This document shows positions 17,924 to 26,760 of a stretch of 64,000 bases of DNA, piece by piece (positions within the stretch are counted from its first letter, which is position 1; each line of letters opens with the position of its first letter). Source of the stretch: Paenibacillus sp. CF384. GTDB lineage: Bacteria > Bacillota > Bacilli > Paenibacillales > Paenibacillaceae. The position numbers and the translations under genes were made by a program. The notes under the pieces are model-generated. The model was not told the origin of the DNA and ran no database searches. It was given only the letters and a program-made list of their open reading frames with translations. The stretch is from NCBI RefSeq assembly GCF_900106745.1, contig NZ_FNNV01000001.1:868001-932000 (forward strand), in the 5' to 3' direction.

Positions 17924-18819
17924 TGCTCATTCCCCCGTTGCCTGAAATCTTCCTCAATCAATCGACTTAAACAATCCGCAATGATACGTCCAGCGGTTTT
18001 GGGTGCGACGATTCCTGGTAGGCCGGGGGCGAGCATCGCTTTAATTCCGCGCTTCTCGGCAAAGCGGAAATCCGTTCCGCCGGGCTTCGAAGCGAGGTCA
18101 ATAATGACCGCTCGCGATGGCAAATTTGCTATAATTTGCGCTGTGACTATCATAGTCGGAATTGTATTAAAAAGCAAGTCAATATTCCCCACAAACTGCT
18201 GTAATTGCTTGATGTAGAAGGGCTCAAACCCCATCTCATACGCCCTTGCAAAATGCTCCTCGCGGCGCACACCTACCTTCACTTTTGCCCCAAGTCCCTG
18301 CAAGGTTCGTGCCAATGTAAATCCTGTTCTGCCGATGCCAAGCACCATACAGGATGAACCATGAATGGTAATATCCGTGTTCTGAATGGCCATCATGACA
18401 GCACCTTCCGCTGTCGGGATCGAGTTATAAATGGCAACATCATCGCGGTCAAACAACTCCACAAGCCGAATGGCATATTTGCCGCATAAATTCCGCAAAT
18501 ATGGCTTAGCCATCCCCGTATACACGGTGCAATGCTTCGGTAAACGTGCAACATACTCATCAGTAAGCGCTAATTCGCGGTCACTGAAAACAGCAATGAT
18601 TTTGCCGTCATCGTCCGTTCCGACAGCCGGAAGGACAAGCGCATCGGCATTTGCAAATAAATCCTCGCTGAGCTCGGCGCGCACCGCTCCATCCAGTGAG
18701 GAATGCAGCTGATCAAAGCCCGCAACCGTAACCGATGCATCGAGCTCGGTCAGCTTCCGGATGACCTCAAGCCCCCGAGCGTCACCGCCAAGAAGCAAGA
18801 CCTGAACCCCTGTCAACAT
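17920..18819 (-). CDS. dpaA: Dipicolinate synthase subunit A (SpoVFA)
   Basis: NAD(P)-binding subunit of dipicolinate synthase, 299 aa. An N-terminal domain (VQVLLLGGDARGLEVIRKL) is followed by a Rossmann domain with VLGIGRTGFTLARTLQGLG near residue 155-173. IDLASKPGGTDF and LAPGLPGIVAPKTAGRI are typical of SpoVFA. It acts in the mother cell during sporulation. The ATG at 18819 follows AAGGAG by about 12 nt. A set of three 47-bp hairpin repeats lies directly in front of the ribosome binding site, and a sigma-K-like promoter sits further upstream. Confidence 0.95.
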   Translation of the reverse strand: MLTGVQVLLLGGDARGLEVIRKLTELDASVTVAGFDQLHSSLDGAVRAELSEDLFANADALVLPAVGTDDDGKIIAVFSDRELALTDEYVARLPKHCTVYTGMAKPYLRNLCGKYAIRLVELFDRDDVAIYNSIPTAEGAVMMAIQNTDITIHGSSCMVLGIGRTGFTLARTLQGLGAKVKVGVRREEHFARAYEMGFEPFYIKQLQQFVGNIDLLFNTIPTMIVTAQIIANLPSRAVIIDLASKPGGTDFRFAEKRGIKAMLAPGLPGIVAPKTAGRIIADCLSRLIEEDFRQRGNEQ

Positions 18820-18837
18820 AAGGGAATCACTCCTTTC

Positions 18838-18978
18838 CTACTGTAACCGTTAGACGCGAATGTATCGCGGCTCGGTTAGCAGTCCTACTGTAACCGTTAG
18901 ACGCGAATGTATCGCGGCTCGGTTAGCAGTCCTACTGTAACCGTTAGACGCGCGTATATCGCGGTTCGGTTAGCAGCA
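18838..18978 (-). repeat. Three tandem 47-bp hairpin repeats in the dpaA leader
   Basis: Three head-to-tail copies start at 18838, 18885 and 18932, each exactly 47 bp. Copies 1 and 2 are identical; copy 3 differs at a few positions. Each unit is itself an inverted repeat: CTG + TAACCG at one end pairs with CGGTTA + CAG at the other, and an inner CGCGA pairs with TCGCG (CGCG with CGCG in copy 3). Copy 1 ends only a few bases before the dpaA ribosome binding site, so the repeats would form consecutive RNA hairpins in the 5' leader. There are no T-runs, so they are not intrinsic terminators. Confidence 0.95.
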
Positions 18979-19047
18979 CCTCTCTAACTGCCCCAGCGCC
19001 TTCCGTCAAGGCAACCCAAATGACAGTATGCGCACTTGGTTATAGAC

Positions 19048-19076
19048 CATCTTATGCATTCGCCCAGAGCGGGGTG
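19048..19076 (-). promoter_or_regulatory. Possible sigma-K (late mother-cell) promoter for dpaA
   Basis: Minus strand CACC (19073-19076), then about 15 bp, then GCATAAGATG (19048-19057). This resembles the sigma-K pattern mACm-16-gCATAnnnTA, with the last -10 base off consensus and the spacing one short. B. subtilis spoVF is sigma-K controlled. The implied leader of about 220 nt would include all three repeats. Confidence 0.4.
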
Positions 19077-19105
19077 AAAATCAAATTCGAGCGGCATGAA
19101 GAGAC

Positions 19106-19136
19106 AAAAAAGCACCAGGGCTACTGCCCCGGTGCT
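19106..19136 (-). terminator. Terminator after dut
   Basis: Minus-strand AGCACCGGGG (19127-19136) pairs with CCCTGGTGCT (19111-19120), one G-T pair, loop of 6, followed directly by a TTTTTT run. It separates dut from the dpaA promoter region. The rest of 18979-19179 holds no gene. Confidence 0.9.
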
Positions 19137-19179
19137 CTTCGTACAATAAATAGATAATTTCTACACTTGCAGCTTAAGA

Positions 19180-19623
19180 TTACACCCCTGTGTGGCCGAA
19201 GCCGCCTGTACCGCGTACAGTATCAGGCAGCTCATCCACTTCCGTAATCGCTACATCAGGCACGATTTGGAACAGCATCTGCGCAATGCGCTCCCCACGT
19301 TCAATCGCAAATGGCTCCTGCCCCAAATTAACCAGCAGCACCTTTACCTCCCCGCGGTAATCTGCATCAATTGTCCCGGGCGAATTCAAGCATGTGATCC
19401 CATGCTTATAAGCAAGCCCGCTTCTGGGACGAATTTGCGCTTCCAGTTCTGCAGGCATAGCCATCGAGAACCCCGTAGGAATGAGCTTGCGCTCTCCCGG
19501 GTTCAAGATTACTGGCTCATTGACCGCCGCTTGAAGATCGAATCCCGCCGCAAGCTCTGACATCTTGCGGGGCAGCGCGATTTCTTCATTGCCGGGCAGT
19601 CGTTTAAAGTGTACTTGAAACAA
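19180..19623 (-). CDS. dut: dUTP diphosphatase Dut
   Basis: Hydrolyses dUTP to dUMP, keeping uracil out of DNA and supplying dTMP synthesis. The trimeric all-beta family is clear: motif 1 SELAAGFDLQAA, motif 2 IRPRSGLAYKHGI, motif 3 NSPGTIDADYRGEV, motif 4 RIAQMLFQ and the C-terminal RGTGGFGHTG. The real start is TTG at 19623, with GGGAGGG 6 nt upstream, giving 147 aa, the usual length. The longer frame reaches 40 bp into the upstream peptidase gene without family similarity. It overlaps mlpA by 20 bp. Confidence 0.92.
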   Translation of the reverse strand: MFQVHFKRLPGNEEIALPRKMSELAAGFDLQAAVNEPVILNPGERKLIPTGFSMAMPAELEAQIRPRSGLAYKHGITCLNSPGTIDADYRGEVKVLLVNLGQEPFAIERGERIAQMLFQIVPDVAITEVDELPDTVRGTGGFGHTGV

Positions 19624-20869
19624 GTGAATCCCTCCCGATTGACGCTGCTGCTTTATCGTTGCTGCCGACCATCGCCACGGCAAAAGGAACAGATAGCATT
19701 CGTTTCGTTACGTCTTGAATATCTTTCATATCGACATCATCAATGCGCTTCAACATTTCATCCAGCGTATAGTGACGGCCAAGCATCAGCTCGTTTTTGC
19801 CAAGACGATTCATCCGGCTGGACGTGCTTTCAAGGCTAAGAATCAGACTTCCTTTAAGCTGCTCCTTACCGCGGTGCAGTTCCGTATCCGTTAGCCCTTT
19901 CACAGCCAAGTCATGCATTTGAGCCATCGTCAGCTCCAGCACTTCTTTCGTTTGCTTAGGCGCCGTCCCTGCATAAACAGTAAATAGTCCACTATCTGCA
20001 TAAGACGTATGGTAGGAATAAACCGAATAAGCAAGACCGCGTTTCTCACGGATTTCTTGGAACAATCTGGAGCTCATGCCTCCGCCTACCGCATTGTTCA
20101 GCAAAATCATCGCATACAGCTGCGGATCTGCTATCGAACAGCCCGGGAACGAGATACAAATATGGTTTTGTTCGGTTTTCTTCTTATGGAACAGATACTG
20201 TCCGTTAAAGGTTGGCGTAGAAACCGCCGTTTCCGTCCCGTTATTCTGGAATCCTCCAAAATGCTGCTCGAGCAGCTCCAGCAAGGCCTTCTCTTCTACG
20301 TTACCTGCCACACTGATGACGGTATTATCGATTCGATACTGGCTCTTCATGTATCCGCGCAGCGAGTCGCCGTTCATGGCACTTAACCGCTCTTCCAAAC
20401 CAAGAATGGAGTAAGCGAGCGGGTGATCCCCATATGCAGCACGAGACGCTTCATCGTGAACCTTATCATCAGGTGTATCCTCGTACATCGAAATTTCTTC
20501 GAGTATGACGTTTTTCTCTTTTGCTAATTCCGCTGCGTCCATTTGTGAATTGAAGAACATGTCCGCTAACGCATCCACGGCGATCGGCAGATGCTGATCC
20601 AATACTTTGGCAAAATAACAGGTGTATTCTTTGGCTGTAAACGCATTTACATTACCGCCGATTCCATCGAACAGATCTGCGATATCTTTGGCGCTGTGAC
20701 GTTCCGTTCCTTTAAACAACATGTGCTCGATAAAATGGGATATCCCATTATTCTCAGGCGATTCATTTCGCGAGCCAGTCTTGACCCAAATCCCAAAGGC
20801 CACCGATCGGAATGTCGGTATGTATTCTACTACGACGCGTAAACCATTGCTAAGGGTATAGTTATTCAA
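19604..20869 (-). CDS. mlpA: M16 zinc peptidase (YmxG/MlpA type)
   Basis: Processing-peptidase-like M16B enzyme, 421 aa. The zinc motif HxxEH is intact (ISHFIEHMLFKGTERHSA, near residue 46-50), with the downstream zinc-ligand region LAKEKNVILEEISMYEDTPDD. It resembles mitochondrial processing peptidase beta and B. subtilis MlpA/YmxG, located between ylxY and dut-like genes. It starts with TTG at 20869 behind AGGAGG 7 nt away. Unlike the ymfF/ymfH pair in this window it stands alone and may act as a homodimer. Its substrate is unknown. Confidence 0.9.
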   Translation of the reverse strand: MNNYTLSNGLRVVVEYIPTFRSVAFGIWVKTGSRNESPENNGISHFIEHMLFKGTERHSAKDIADLFDGIGGNVNAFTAKEYTCYFAKVLDQHLPIAVDALADMFFNSQMDAAELAKEKNVILEEISMYEDTPDDKVHDEASRAAYGDHPLAYSILGLEERLSAMNGDSLRGYMKSQYRIDNTVISVAGNVEEKALLELLEQHFGGFQNNGTETAVSTPTFNGQYLFHKKKTEQNHICISFPGCSIADPQLYAMILLNNAVGGGMSSRLFQEIREKRGLAYSVYSYHTSYADSGLFTVYAGTAPKQTKEVLELTMAQMHDLAVKGLTDTELHRGKEQLKGSLILSLESTSSRMNRLGKNELMLGRHYTLDEMLKRIDDVDMKDIQDVTKRMLSVPFAVAMVGSNDKAAASIGRDSLVSSTL

Positions 20870-20943
20870 TTCGGTTCCTCCTACACGTTTTCTGCTGCTT
20901 CTTTATCATCTAGCAGAAATACAATGACTTCACTATAACAAAA

Positions 20944-21939
20944 TTATGGTCTTGCCTCAACTAATGAGGTTCTCTTGGGGGAAAGCGTTTCACTTACTGT
21001 TCCGAGCATTAGCCCTTTCTGCTTAATTGCGGTAATCATCCCTTGAAGTGCAGCGCTTGATGAATCTGTCGGATGCATGAGGATGAGCGATCCCGGCTCT
21101 ACCCGAGTGCGCACCTTACGAATGATTGCGTAGGCAGGCGGATGCGTCCAGTCAATCGTATCGAGCGTCCAGAGAACTGTTTTGAGCCCTTGCTCTGCCG
21201 CGACATCAACCGTCATTTGGTTAAAATCGCCCGAAGGCGGCGCAAACCAATGATTCGTTACATTCAAGGTCGACTTCAGCAGTGCTTCTGTCTTTGCAAT
21301 TTGATTATATGCAGAACGCCGATCAAGTTGACTCATCTTCGGATGTGTATAAGCGTGATTCGAGATTTCATGTCCCTCTGCTTGAATCTGCTTAGCAACA
21401 TCCGTATTTTTCTTGAGCCAAGACCCGTCGAAGAAGAACGTAGCTTTGACATTTTCTTTCCTCAGCGTATTCAGCATGGAAGGAATGTACTCATTTCCCC
21501 AAGCAACGTTGATCATCAGCGCTACCATCGGTTTGTTGGAATTGCCTTTATAGATGGGGACCCGTCCAAGATCATTCAAACTAATTTTCGGTTCAACTTC
21601 CCTGTATACAAATCGAATAGGCTCACTCTCCGGGGCGTTCTCCATGAGCCGATAGGTCTTATCCACATCAATCTCGAGCCCGTTATAGCCCGGTATCGCT
21701 TTCCACACCCGGTCCACTCTCGCATCCACCGGCGCAATGCGCTTCTTCTCTGCCTCTGAACGAATCGTATCCATCAGAGCGGAGTTGGTTCCGGAGAATG
21801 CGTACAGCGCCGGTACAGACGCAGCACGCTCTCCATTCTTAAGGAGCGTCACGTATTCATTGAGCGGGCTATAAAGCCTAACAAATGTAATCAATGTAAG
21901 CATGACGATTGCCATGACGATTGCTTTCTTCAGCTTCAT
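20944..21939 (-). CDS. ylxY: Polysaccharide deacetylase-fold protein YlxY
   Basis: Exported or membrane-anchored NodB-fold protein, 331 aa, matching B. subtilis YlxY in order and sequence (IPGYNGLEIDVDKTY; PIYKGNSNKPMVALMINVAWGNEY; GHEISNHAYTHPKMSQLD). An N-terminal hydrophobic segment (AIVMAIVMLTLITFV) is the signal or anchor. Position one of the NodB signature, normally containing two Asp (FDDG), reads INVAWGNEY here. The zinc-binding His pair in SNHAYTH is kept. Catalysis on peptidoglycan is therefore doubtful. ATG at 21939 chosen (GGGTGGG upstream); an ATG at 21969 is possible. It follows pnp after a strong terminator. Confidence 0.82.
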   Translation of the reverse strand: MKLKKAIVMAIVMLTLITFVRLYSPLNEYVTLLKNGERAASVPALYAFSGTNSALMDTIRSEAEKKRIAPVDARVDRVWKAIPGYNGLEIDVDKTYRLMENAPESEPIRFVYREVEPKISLNDLGRVPIYKGNSNKPMVALMINVAWGNEYIPSMLNTLRKENVKATFFFDGSWLKKNTDVAKQIQAEGHEISNHAYTHPKMSQLDRRSAYNQIAKTEALLKSTLNVTNHWFAPPSGDFNQMTVDVAAEQGLKTVLWTLDTIDWTHPPAYAIIRKVRTRVEPGSLILMHPTDSSSAALQGMITAIKQKGLMLGTVSETLSPKRTSLVEARP

Positions 21940-22012
21940 AGGAGCTGTCCCACCCTTCTCCTTCATCATATTATGGCTCGGCCCACTTTATGAGAAGAAG
22001 CGAAAGAACAAC

Positions 22013-22043
22013 AAAAAAGAGACAGATGCTATCATCTGTCTCT
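22013..22043 (-). terminator. Terminator after pnp
   Basis: A perfect 11-bp stem AGAGACAGATG / CATCTGTCTCT with a 4-nt loop runs directly into a TTTTTT tract on the minus strand. It lies 25 bp past the pnp stop. Confidence 0.95.
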
Positions 22044-22067
22044 CATTTCTTGTTGCTTACGCTAGCC

Positions 22068-24173
22068 TTAGGACTGCTGAGCAGGAACCTCAGGCGACAG
22101 AACCGCTTTGCGGGACAAGTTGATACGGCCTTGTTGATCGATTTCCGTTACTTTAACGGTAATTTGATCGCCAATTTTCAGGACATCTTCAACCTTAGCT
22201 ACACGCTCTGTGGAGATTTGCGAAATATGAACCAAACCGTCTTTGTTCGGCAAAATTTCTACGAAGCAGCCGAATTTCTCGATCCGTTTCACTGTACCGA
22301 GGTATACCTCGCCTACAACAACTTCACGTACGATGCCTTCGATGATTTGTTTTGCACGCTCATTGGCTTCTGCATTAGAAGACGCAATAAACACGGTTCC
22401 GTCTTGTTCGATATCGATTTTTACGCCGGTTTCATCAATGATTTTATTGATGATTTTACCGCCGGAGCCGATAACATCACGGATTTTGTCCGGATGGATC
22501 TTCATGATGACGATCTTAGGTGCATATTGCGACAGGCTTGTACGAGGTGTTTGCATCACTTCATTCATTTTACCAAGAATGTGCAAACGGCCTACACGTG
22601 CTTGCTCCAAGGATTGCGCAAGAATCGCACGGTCGATACCGTCGATTTTGATATCCATTTGGATCGCAGTTACGCCTGCTGCCGTACCGGCAACTTTAAA
22701 GTCCATATCGCCGAGGTGATCTTCCATCCCTTGAATATCCGAGAGAATGGAGAAGTGATCGCCGTCTTTGATTAGACCCATTGCGATACCTGCTACCGGT
22801 GCTTTGATCGGAACGCCTGCATCCATCATAGCAAGTGTGCTTGCGCAGATACTTGCTTGGCTGGTTGAACCGTTCGATTCCAGTACCTCGGAAACGAGAC
22901 GAATCGTATATGGGAATTCAGTTTCGTTCGGAATGACTTTGGACAACGCACGCTCGCCAAGAGCACCGTGACCGATTTCACGACGGCCCGGAGGACGAAG
23001 CGGTCTAGCTTCCCCTACGCTGAACGGCGGGAAATTATAGTGATGCATGAAACGTTTCGTTTCAGTCAAATCGATGCCGTCCAGAATTTGCACATCGCCA
23101 AGCGCGCCAAGCGTACAGATGCTTAGTGCTTGCGTTTGTCCACGTGTGAACAAACCAGAACCGTGCGTACGCGGCAGCAATGCGACATCACATTCAATCG
23201 GACGAATTTCGCTTAGAGCCCGTCCATCCGGACGAACCTTATCATGCGTGATCAAACGACGAACTTCTTCTTTGACGATATCGTAAAGGACTTCCTTCAC
23301 ATCGCCAAGAAGCTCCGGCGTTTCCGCATATTCAGCTTCAAAGTGGGAAATCGTGTCTGCATTCACCACATCAATCGCTTCTTGACGGGCATGCTTCTCC
23401 ACAATACTTACCGCTTCAACAAGGCGTGTTTTCGCAAACGCGCGAACAGCCTCATTAACACCAGCATCTACAGTTTTCAGCTTCACTTCAACCTTCGGTT
23501 TGCCGGCAAGAACTTGAAGCTCATCAATTGTTCCGACAATACGTTTGATCTCATCGTGACCGAACATGATCGCCTCTAGGATAACATCCTCCGGCACTTC
23601 GTTAGCTTCCGCTTCTACCATCATAATCGCATCTCTAGTACCTGAGACTACAACGTACACGTCGCTCTTCGTTTCTTGCTCAACAGTCGGGTTGATAATG
23701 AATTGACCGTCGATACGGCCAACAATTACGCCGCCGATAGGGCCGTTGAACGGAATGTCCGACAACGTCAACGCTGCGGAAGTCCCGATCATCGCTGCGA
23801 TTTCCGGCGTGCAATCTTGATCCACGCTCATGACGATGTTGGCAATTTGAACTTCGTTACGGAATCCTTCAGGGAATAGCGGACGAATCGGACGGTCTGT
23901 CAAACGGCTCGCCAGAATCGCCTTCTCGCTTGGACGTCCTTCACGCTTGATGAAACCGCCTGGAATTTTACCTACCGCATATAGACGCTCTTCATAGTTG
24001 ACTGTCAGCGGGAAAAAGTCTAGATTCTTCGGTTCGCTGGATGATACAACCGTACATAATACTACAGTTTCACCGTATTTCACGGTTACCGCTGCGTTTG
24101 CTTGTTTGGCTAAACGACCCGTTTCAAGAATGAACGGTCGGCCGCCAAGCGTGGTTTCTACACGATGCAGCAT
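22068..24173 (-). CDS. pnp: Polynucleotide phosphorylase PNPase
   Basis: Phosphorolytic 3'-5' exoribonuclease of mRNA decay, 701 aa. Two RNase PH-like domains are visible ([20 protein letters not shown]; second core with [22 protein letters not shown] and [13 protein letters not shown]). A KH domain follows ([20 protein letters not shown]), then a C-terminal S1 domain ([20 protein letters not shown]). The ATG at 24173 has GGAGGAA 6 nt upstream; the longer frame has no support. It follows rpsO, as in most bacteria, with about 240 bp of leader between them. Confidence 0.96.
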   Translation of the reverse strand: MLHRVETTLGGRPFILETGRLAKQANAAVTVKYGETVVLCTVVSSSEPKNLDFFPLTVNYEERLYAVGKIPGGFIKREGRPSEKAILASRLTDRPIRPLFPEGFRNEVQIANIVMSVDQDCTPEIAAMIGTSAALTLSDIPFNGPIGGVIVGRIDGQFIINPTVEQETKSDVYVVVSGTRDAIMMVEAEANEVPEDVILEAIMFGHDEIKRIVGTIDELQVLAGKPKVEVKLKTVDAGVNEAVRAFAKTRLVEAVSIVEKHARQEAIDVVNADTISHFEAEYAETPELLGDVKEVLYDIVKEEVRRLITHDKVRPDGRALSEIRPIECDVALLPRTHGSGLFTRGQTQALSICTLGALGDVQILDGIDLTETKRFMHHYNFPPFSVGEARPLRPPGRREIGHGALGERALSKVIPNETEFPYTIRLVSEVLESNGSTSQASICASTLAMMDAGVPIKAPVAGIAMGLIKDGDHFSILSDIQGMEDHLGDMDFKVAGTAAGVTAIQMDIKIDGIDRAILAQSLEQARVGRLHILGKMNEVMQTPRTSLSQYAPKIVIMKIHPDKIRDVIGSGGKIINKIIDETGVKIDIEQDGTVFIASSNAEANERAKQIIEGIVREVVVGEVYLGTVKRIEKFGCFVEILPNKDGLVHISQISTERVAKVEDVLKIGDQITVKVTEIDQQGRINLSRKAVLSPEVPAQQS

Positions 24174-24201
24174 GTTATTCCTCCTTAACTGCAAGCCGCT
24201 A

Positions 24202-24309
24202 CATTCCACCCGGAATGCTCAGCTGTCAGGTTTCATTAATTTCCATACGCGTACTTACATACCATAAACTGCTGAATAATTACCTATAAGAAAAGCTCCG
24301 AAGGGAGCT
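24202..24309 (-). promoter_or_regulatory. pnp leader hairpins
   Basis: Two hairpins lie in the pnp 5' leader: AGCTCC/GGAGCT (24294-24309), followed by TTTTC, and CATTCC/GGAATG (24202-24217), close to the pnp start. PNPase genes are often controlled through leader structures, but no specific mechanism can be read here. No clear promoter was found. Confidence 0.4.
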
Positions 24310-24335
24310 GCTCAAAAATATTATGTATGGTTCAT

Positions 24336-24401
24336 TTACAAAAAGCAACCCAGTGCAGCTGAGCCTGGAATCCCAGGCGGCTTGACAACCAGGTTGCTTT
24401 T
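24336..24401 (-). terminator. Terminator after rpsO
   Basis: Outer arms AAAAGCAACC-type (24391-24401 with 24340-24350) enclose an inner CCTGG/CCAGG hairpin at 24364-24376, followed by TTTTTG on the minus strand. It lies 13 bp past the rpsO stop. Readthrough into pnp remains possible. Confidence 0.75.
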
Positions 24402-24414
24402 ATCCCCGCATCTA

Positions 24415-24684
24415 TTATCGGCGAAGGCCGAGTTTTTCGATCAATGCGCTGTAACGTTTAACGTCTTTGTTTTTCAAGTAAGCCAACAGTTTACGACGTT
24501 GACCAACCATCTTAAGCAGACCGCGACGCGAGTGATGATCTTTCTTGTGCGTCCGAAGATGATCTGTCAAGTTGACGATGTTTTGCGTCAGGATAGCGAT
24601 TTGAACTTCCGGAGAACCGGTATCGTTCGCGTGGGTTTTGTGTTCGTCGATCAATTGGTGTTTACGCTCTTGTGTAAGTGCCAT
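24415..24684 (-). CDS. rpsO: Ribosomal protein S15
   Basis: Small-subunit protein that binds the 16S central domain early in assembly, 89 aa, full length. Conserved stretches are [40 protein letters not shown] and [33 protein letters not shown] immediately precedes the ATG. It has its own probable promoter and a structured leader that may serve S15 autoregulation, then a terminator before pnp. Confidence 0.97.
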   Translation of the reverse strand: MALTQERKHQLIDEHKTHANDTGSPEVQIAILTQNIVNLTDHLRTHKKDHHSRRGLLKMVGQRRKLLAYLKNKDVKRYSALIEKLGLRR

Positions 24685-24715
24685 CCATGTTCACCTCCTT
24701 CTATCATAATCGCCG

Positions 24716-24759
24716 TTAGCCTCGCCGTCGCCCGGTGAAAAACGAACCGGCCAAGCTAA
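24716..24759 (-). promoter_or_regulatory. Structured rpsO leader (possible S15 binding site)
   Basis: In the leader just before the rpsO ribosome binding site, TTAGC (24755-24759 on the minus strand) pairs with GCTAA (24716-24720), enclosing CCGGT/ACCGG (24746-24750 with 24733-24737). S15 represses its own mRNA in several bacteria through leader structures; this one is a candidate by location and shape only. Confidence 0.45.
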
Positions 24760-24813
24760 GGTTCTGTAAAGTCGCGCGTAGTGTGAATAGAACATGATTA
24801 CGCAACGAAATAG

Positions 24814-24822
24814 AGTATACCA
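24814..24822 (-). promoter_or_regulatory. Extended -10 promoter for rpsO
   Basis: Minus strand TGGTATACT: a TATACT -10 (24814-24819) with an upstream TG extension and only a poor -35 (TTACTT at 17 bp). It lies between the ribF stop and the rpsO leader hairpin. Confidence 0.5.
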
Positions 24823-24851
24823 CAACTGCCTACAAGAAGTAAATGCCGAGC

Positions 24852-25808
24852 TTAATTCTTATTGTAAGCAGCCAGAACGGAACTCGCCTGTTCGGCATCA
24901 GATTTGATTTGAGCAATCAATTCATCAATGGAGCCGAACTTCTTCTCACTTCGCAAGAAGGAAATGAATTGCACCGTTATGGATTTATCATACAGATCTC
25001 CGCTGAATTCAAGCAGATGAGCCTCCATAACAGGCTCCGGCAGTTTCTCATGGAAAGTCGGCTTCACGCCAATGTTGAGAACAGCCGGCACCCGCTTCCC
25101 GTCAACTTGTACCATTACAGCATAGACGCCTTGTCTAGGTATCACATAGGCTGCTTCTTGCTTAATGTTCGCTGTCGGAAAACCGATCGTCCGTCCTCTG
25201 CCTTCCCCGTGAATTACAACTCCCCGTACTTGGTACGGTTCGCCGAGGAGCTGCTCCGCTACTTCAGGCCGCCCTTCGGAAAGTGCTTCACGAATTAGCG
25301 TGCTGCTTACTTTATCTCCATCCTGCATGAAAGGATCCACGATTTCCACCTCGATATCAGGCTCACCAAGTGCCCATAATGTTTCCGGCTTCCCTGCACC
25401 CTTGGCTCCAAAGGAAAAATCAAAGCCGACCGTCGCATGCTTCACTTGAAGCGGACGCAGCACGTACTCGACAAAGTCAGACGGCGTCACGCTCGCGAAC
25501 TCTAAATCGAAGTTTACGATGTATACGACATGTGCGCCTAATTCGCGAAAACGCTCCACCTTCTCTGCAAGGGGAGTGAGGCTAGTCGTATACTGCCCGG
25601 TTTGACCAAGCACTTCCTTCGGATGAGGATGAAAGGTCATGATTGCTCCCTGCAAACCTGCCGCGCGGGCAGCTTCCATCGCATGACGAATCACGTTCTG
25701 ATGGCCGCGATGTACGCCGTCAAAATGACCGATTGCCACCGTTTTCGGTTTCGCTGACAGCGCTGCTTGAGTCGAGACAATCGGATATTGTAATGAGATG
25801 ATTTCCAC
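24852..25808 (-). CDS. ribF: Bifunctional riboflavin kinase / FAD synthetase RibF
   Basis: Converts riboflavin to FMN and FAD. The adenylyltransferase domain comes first (VAIGHFDGVHRGHQNVI near residue 23-39, a HxGH-like nucleotidyltransferase signature, and FHPHPKEVLG). The kinase domain is C-terminal (GEPYQVRGVVIHGEGRGRTIGFPTANI). Start: GTG at 25808 with AGGTGTG upstream, giving 318 aa like other RibF proteins; the longer frame runs into truB and is rejected. Part of the truB-ribF-rpsO order common in bacteria. Confidence 0.93.
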   Translation of the reverse strand: MEIISLQYPIVSTQAALSAKPKTVAIGHFDGVHRGHQNVIRHAMEAARAAGLQGAIMTFHPHPKEVLGQTGQYTTSLTPLAEKVERFRELGAHVVYIVNFDLEFASVTPSDFVEYVLRPLQVKHATVGFDFSFGAKGAGKPETLWALGEPDIEVEIVDPFMQDGDKVSSTLIREALSEGRPEVAEQLLGEPYQVRGVVIHGEGRGRTIGFPTANIKQEAAYVIPRQGVYAVMVQVDGKRVPAVLNIGVKPTFHEKLPEPVMEAHLLEFSGDLYDKSITVQFISFLRSEKKFGSIDELIAQIKSDAEQASSVLAAYNKN

Positions 25809-25836
25809 TGCAGTCACACCTGCTTTATGTTCTTCA

Positions 25837-26760
25837 CTAATCTGCTGTTTTGGTAAAGACCTTAACAGCTTTAAGCGTCGCTGTTTCTTCATCCGGAGTA
25901 AACAACCCGACGAATGTACCGTCATTGCCATAGAGGCGGATGATGGAGTTCGTAGTGTAATCTCCATGATCGAACAGCGCGTTCAAGTAGATCCGCTTGC
26001 CTTGGAAGGCGCGCTGTACATTCTCCATGCTAACTGTAGCACGGGGGAAATGATCAAGCGCTTCATCCGATGGAGTAAGCTTCTCTTCTAATTCGCCGGC
26101 AGCTTGCAGCTGCGCGATTTGTTCAAGGGTGAAGCACTGCTCTTTCGTAAATCCGCCGGACATCGTTCGCGTTAATTCCGCCATTACAGCAGGTACACCA
26201 AGGGCTTGTCCAATATCTACACACAAGGTGCGAATATAAGTGCCTTTGGAGCAGGAAACGGAGAAACGAATCGACGGATGCGGCTGATCCAGCTTCATCT
26301 CCAGCAAATCCAGCGAATAAATCGTTACAGGTCTGGATTTCCGTTCAATCACTTGACCTTCGCGTGCCAACTCATATAACCGTTTACCATCCACTCGTAC
26401 AGCGGAAAACATCGGAGGTACTTGCTCGATCTCGCCTAAGAACGAAGACAAGACACGGCGAATATCCGCTTCAGTCAACGTTACAGAAGGCAGCTCTTCC
26501 AGCACAGTACCGGTTAAATCCTCTGTATCTGTCGCGATACCAAACTGCATCACCGCTTCATAACTTTTAGGCCGCTCCTGCACATATTCGACTACGCGCG
26601 TCGCACGGCCAATACATAGCGGCAGCACACCGGTTACAGCAGGATCCAGCGTACCCGTATGGCCGATACGTTTGACTTTAACGATGCCTCTGACTTTCGC
26701 GACCACGTCATGCGAGGTCCAGCCAGCCGGCTTCCAAACTGCCAAAATGCCATCCATCAT
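25837..26760 (-). CDS. truB: tRNA pseudouridine-55 synthase TruB
   Basis: Makes pseudouridine 55 in the T-loop of tRNAs. 307 aa. The catalytic Asp is D39 in HTGTLDPAVTGVLP. The N-terminal GILAVWKPAGWTSHDVV and the middle YELAREGQVIERKSRPVTIY and SCSKGTYIRTLCVDIG motifs are typical. A short C-terminal PUA-like part follows. The start overlaps the nrnA stop (ATGATGG), so the genes are coupled; the first of two adjacent ATGs is used. Confidence 0.95.
   Translation of the reverse strand: MMDGILAVWKPAGWTSHDVVAKVRGIVKVKRIGHTGTLDPAVTGVLPLCIGRATRVVEYVQERPKSYEAVMQFGIATDTEDLTGTVLEELPSVTLTEADIRRVLSSFLGEIEQVPPMFSAVRVDGKRLYELAREGQVIERKSRPVTIYSLDLLEMKLDQPHPSIRFSVSCSKGTYIRTLCVDIGQALGVPAVMAELTRTMSGGFTKEQCFTLEQIAQLQAAGELEEKLTPSDEALDHFPRATVSMENVQRAFQGKRIYLNALFDHGDYTTNSIIRLYGNDGTFVGLFTPDEETATLKAVKVFTKTAD

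Noticed and set aside
18838-18978. CRISPR array
   Set aside because: The copies are directly adjacent with no spacers between them, only three units, and no cas genes are nearby.
19023-19035. Second CATA motif (GCATACTGTC) as sigma-K -10
   Set aside because: No AC-type -35 at the right distance upstream; the neighbouring GCATAAGATG is a better fit.
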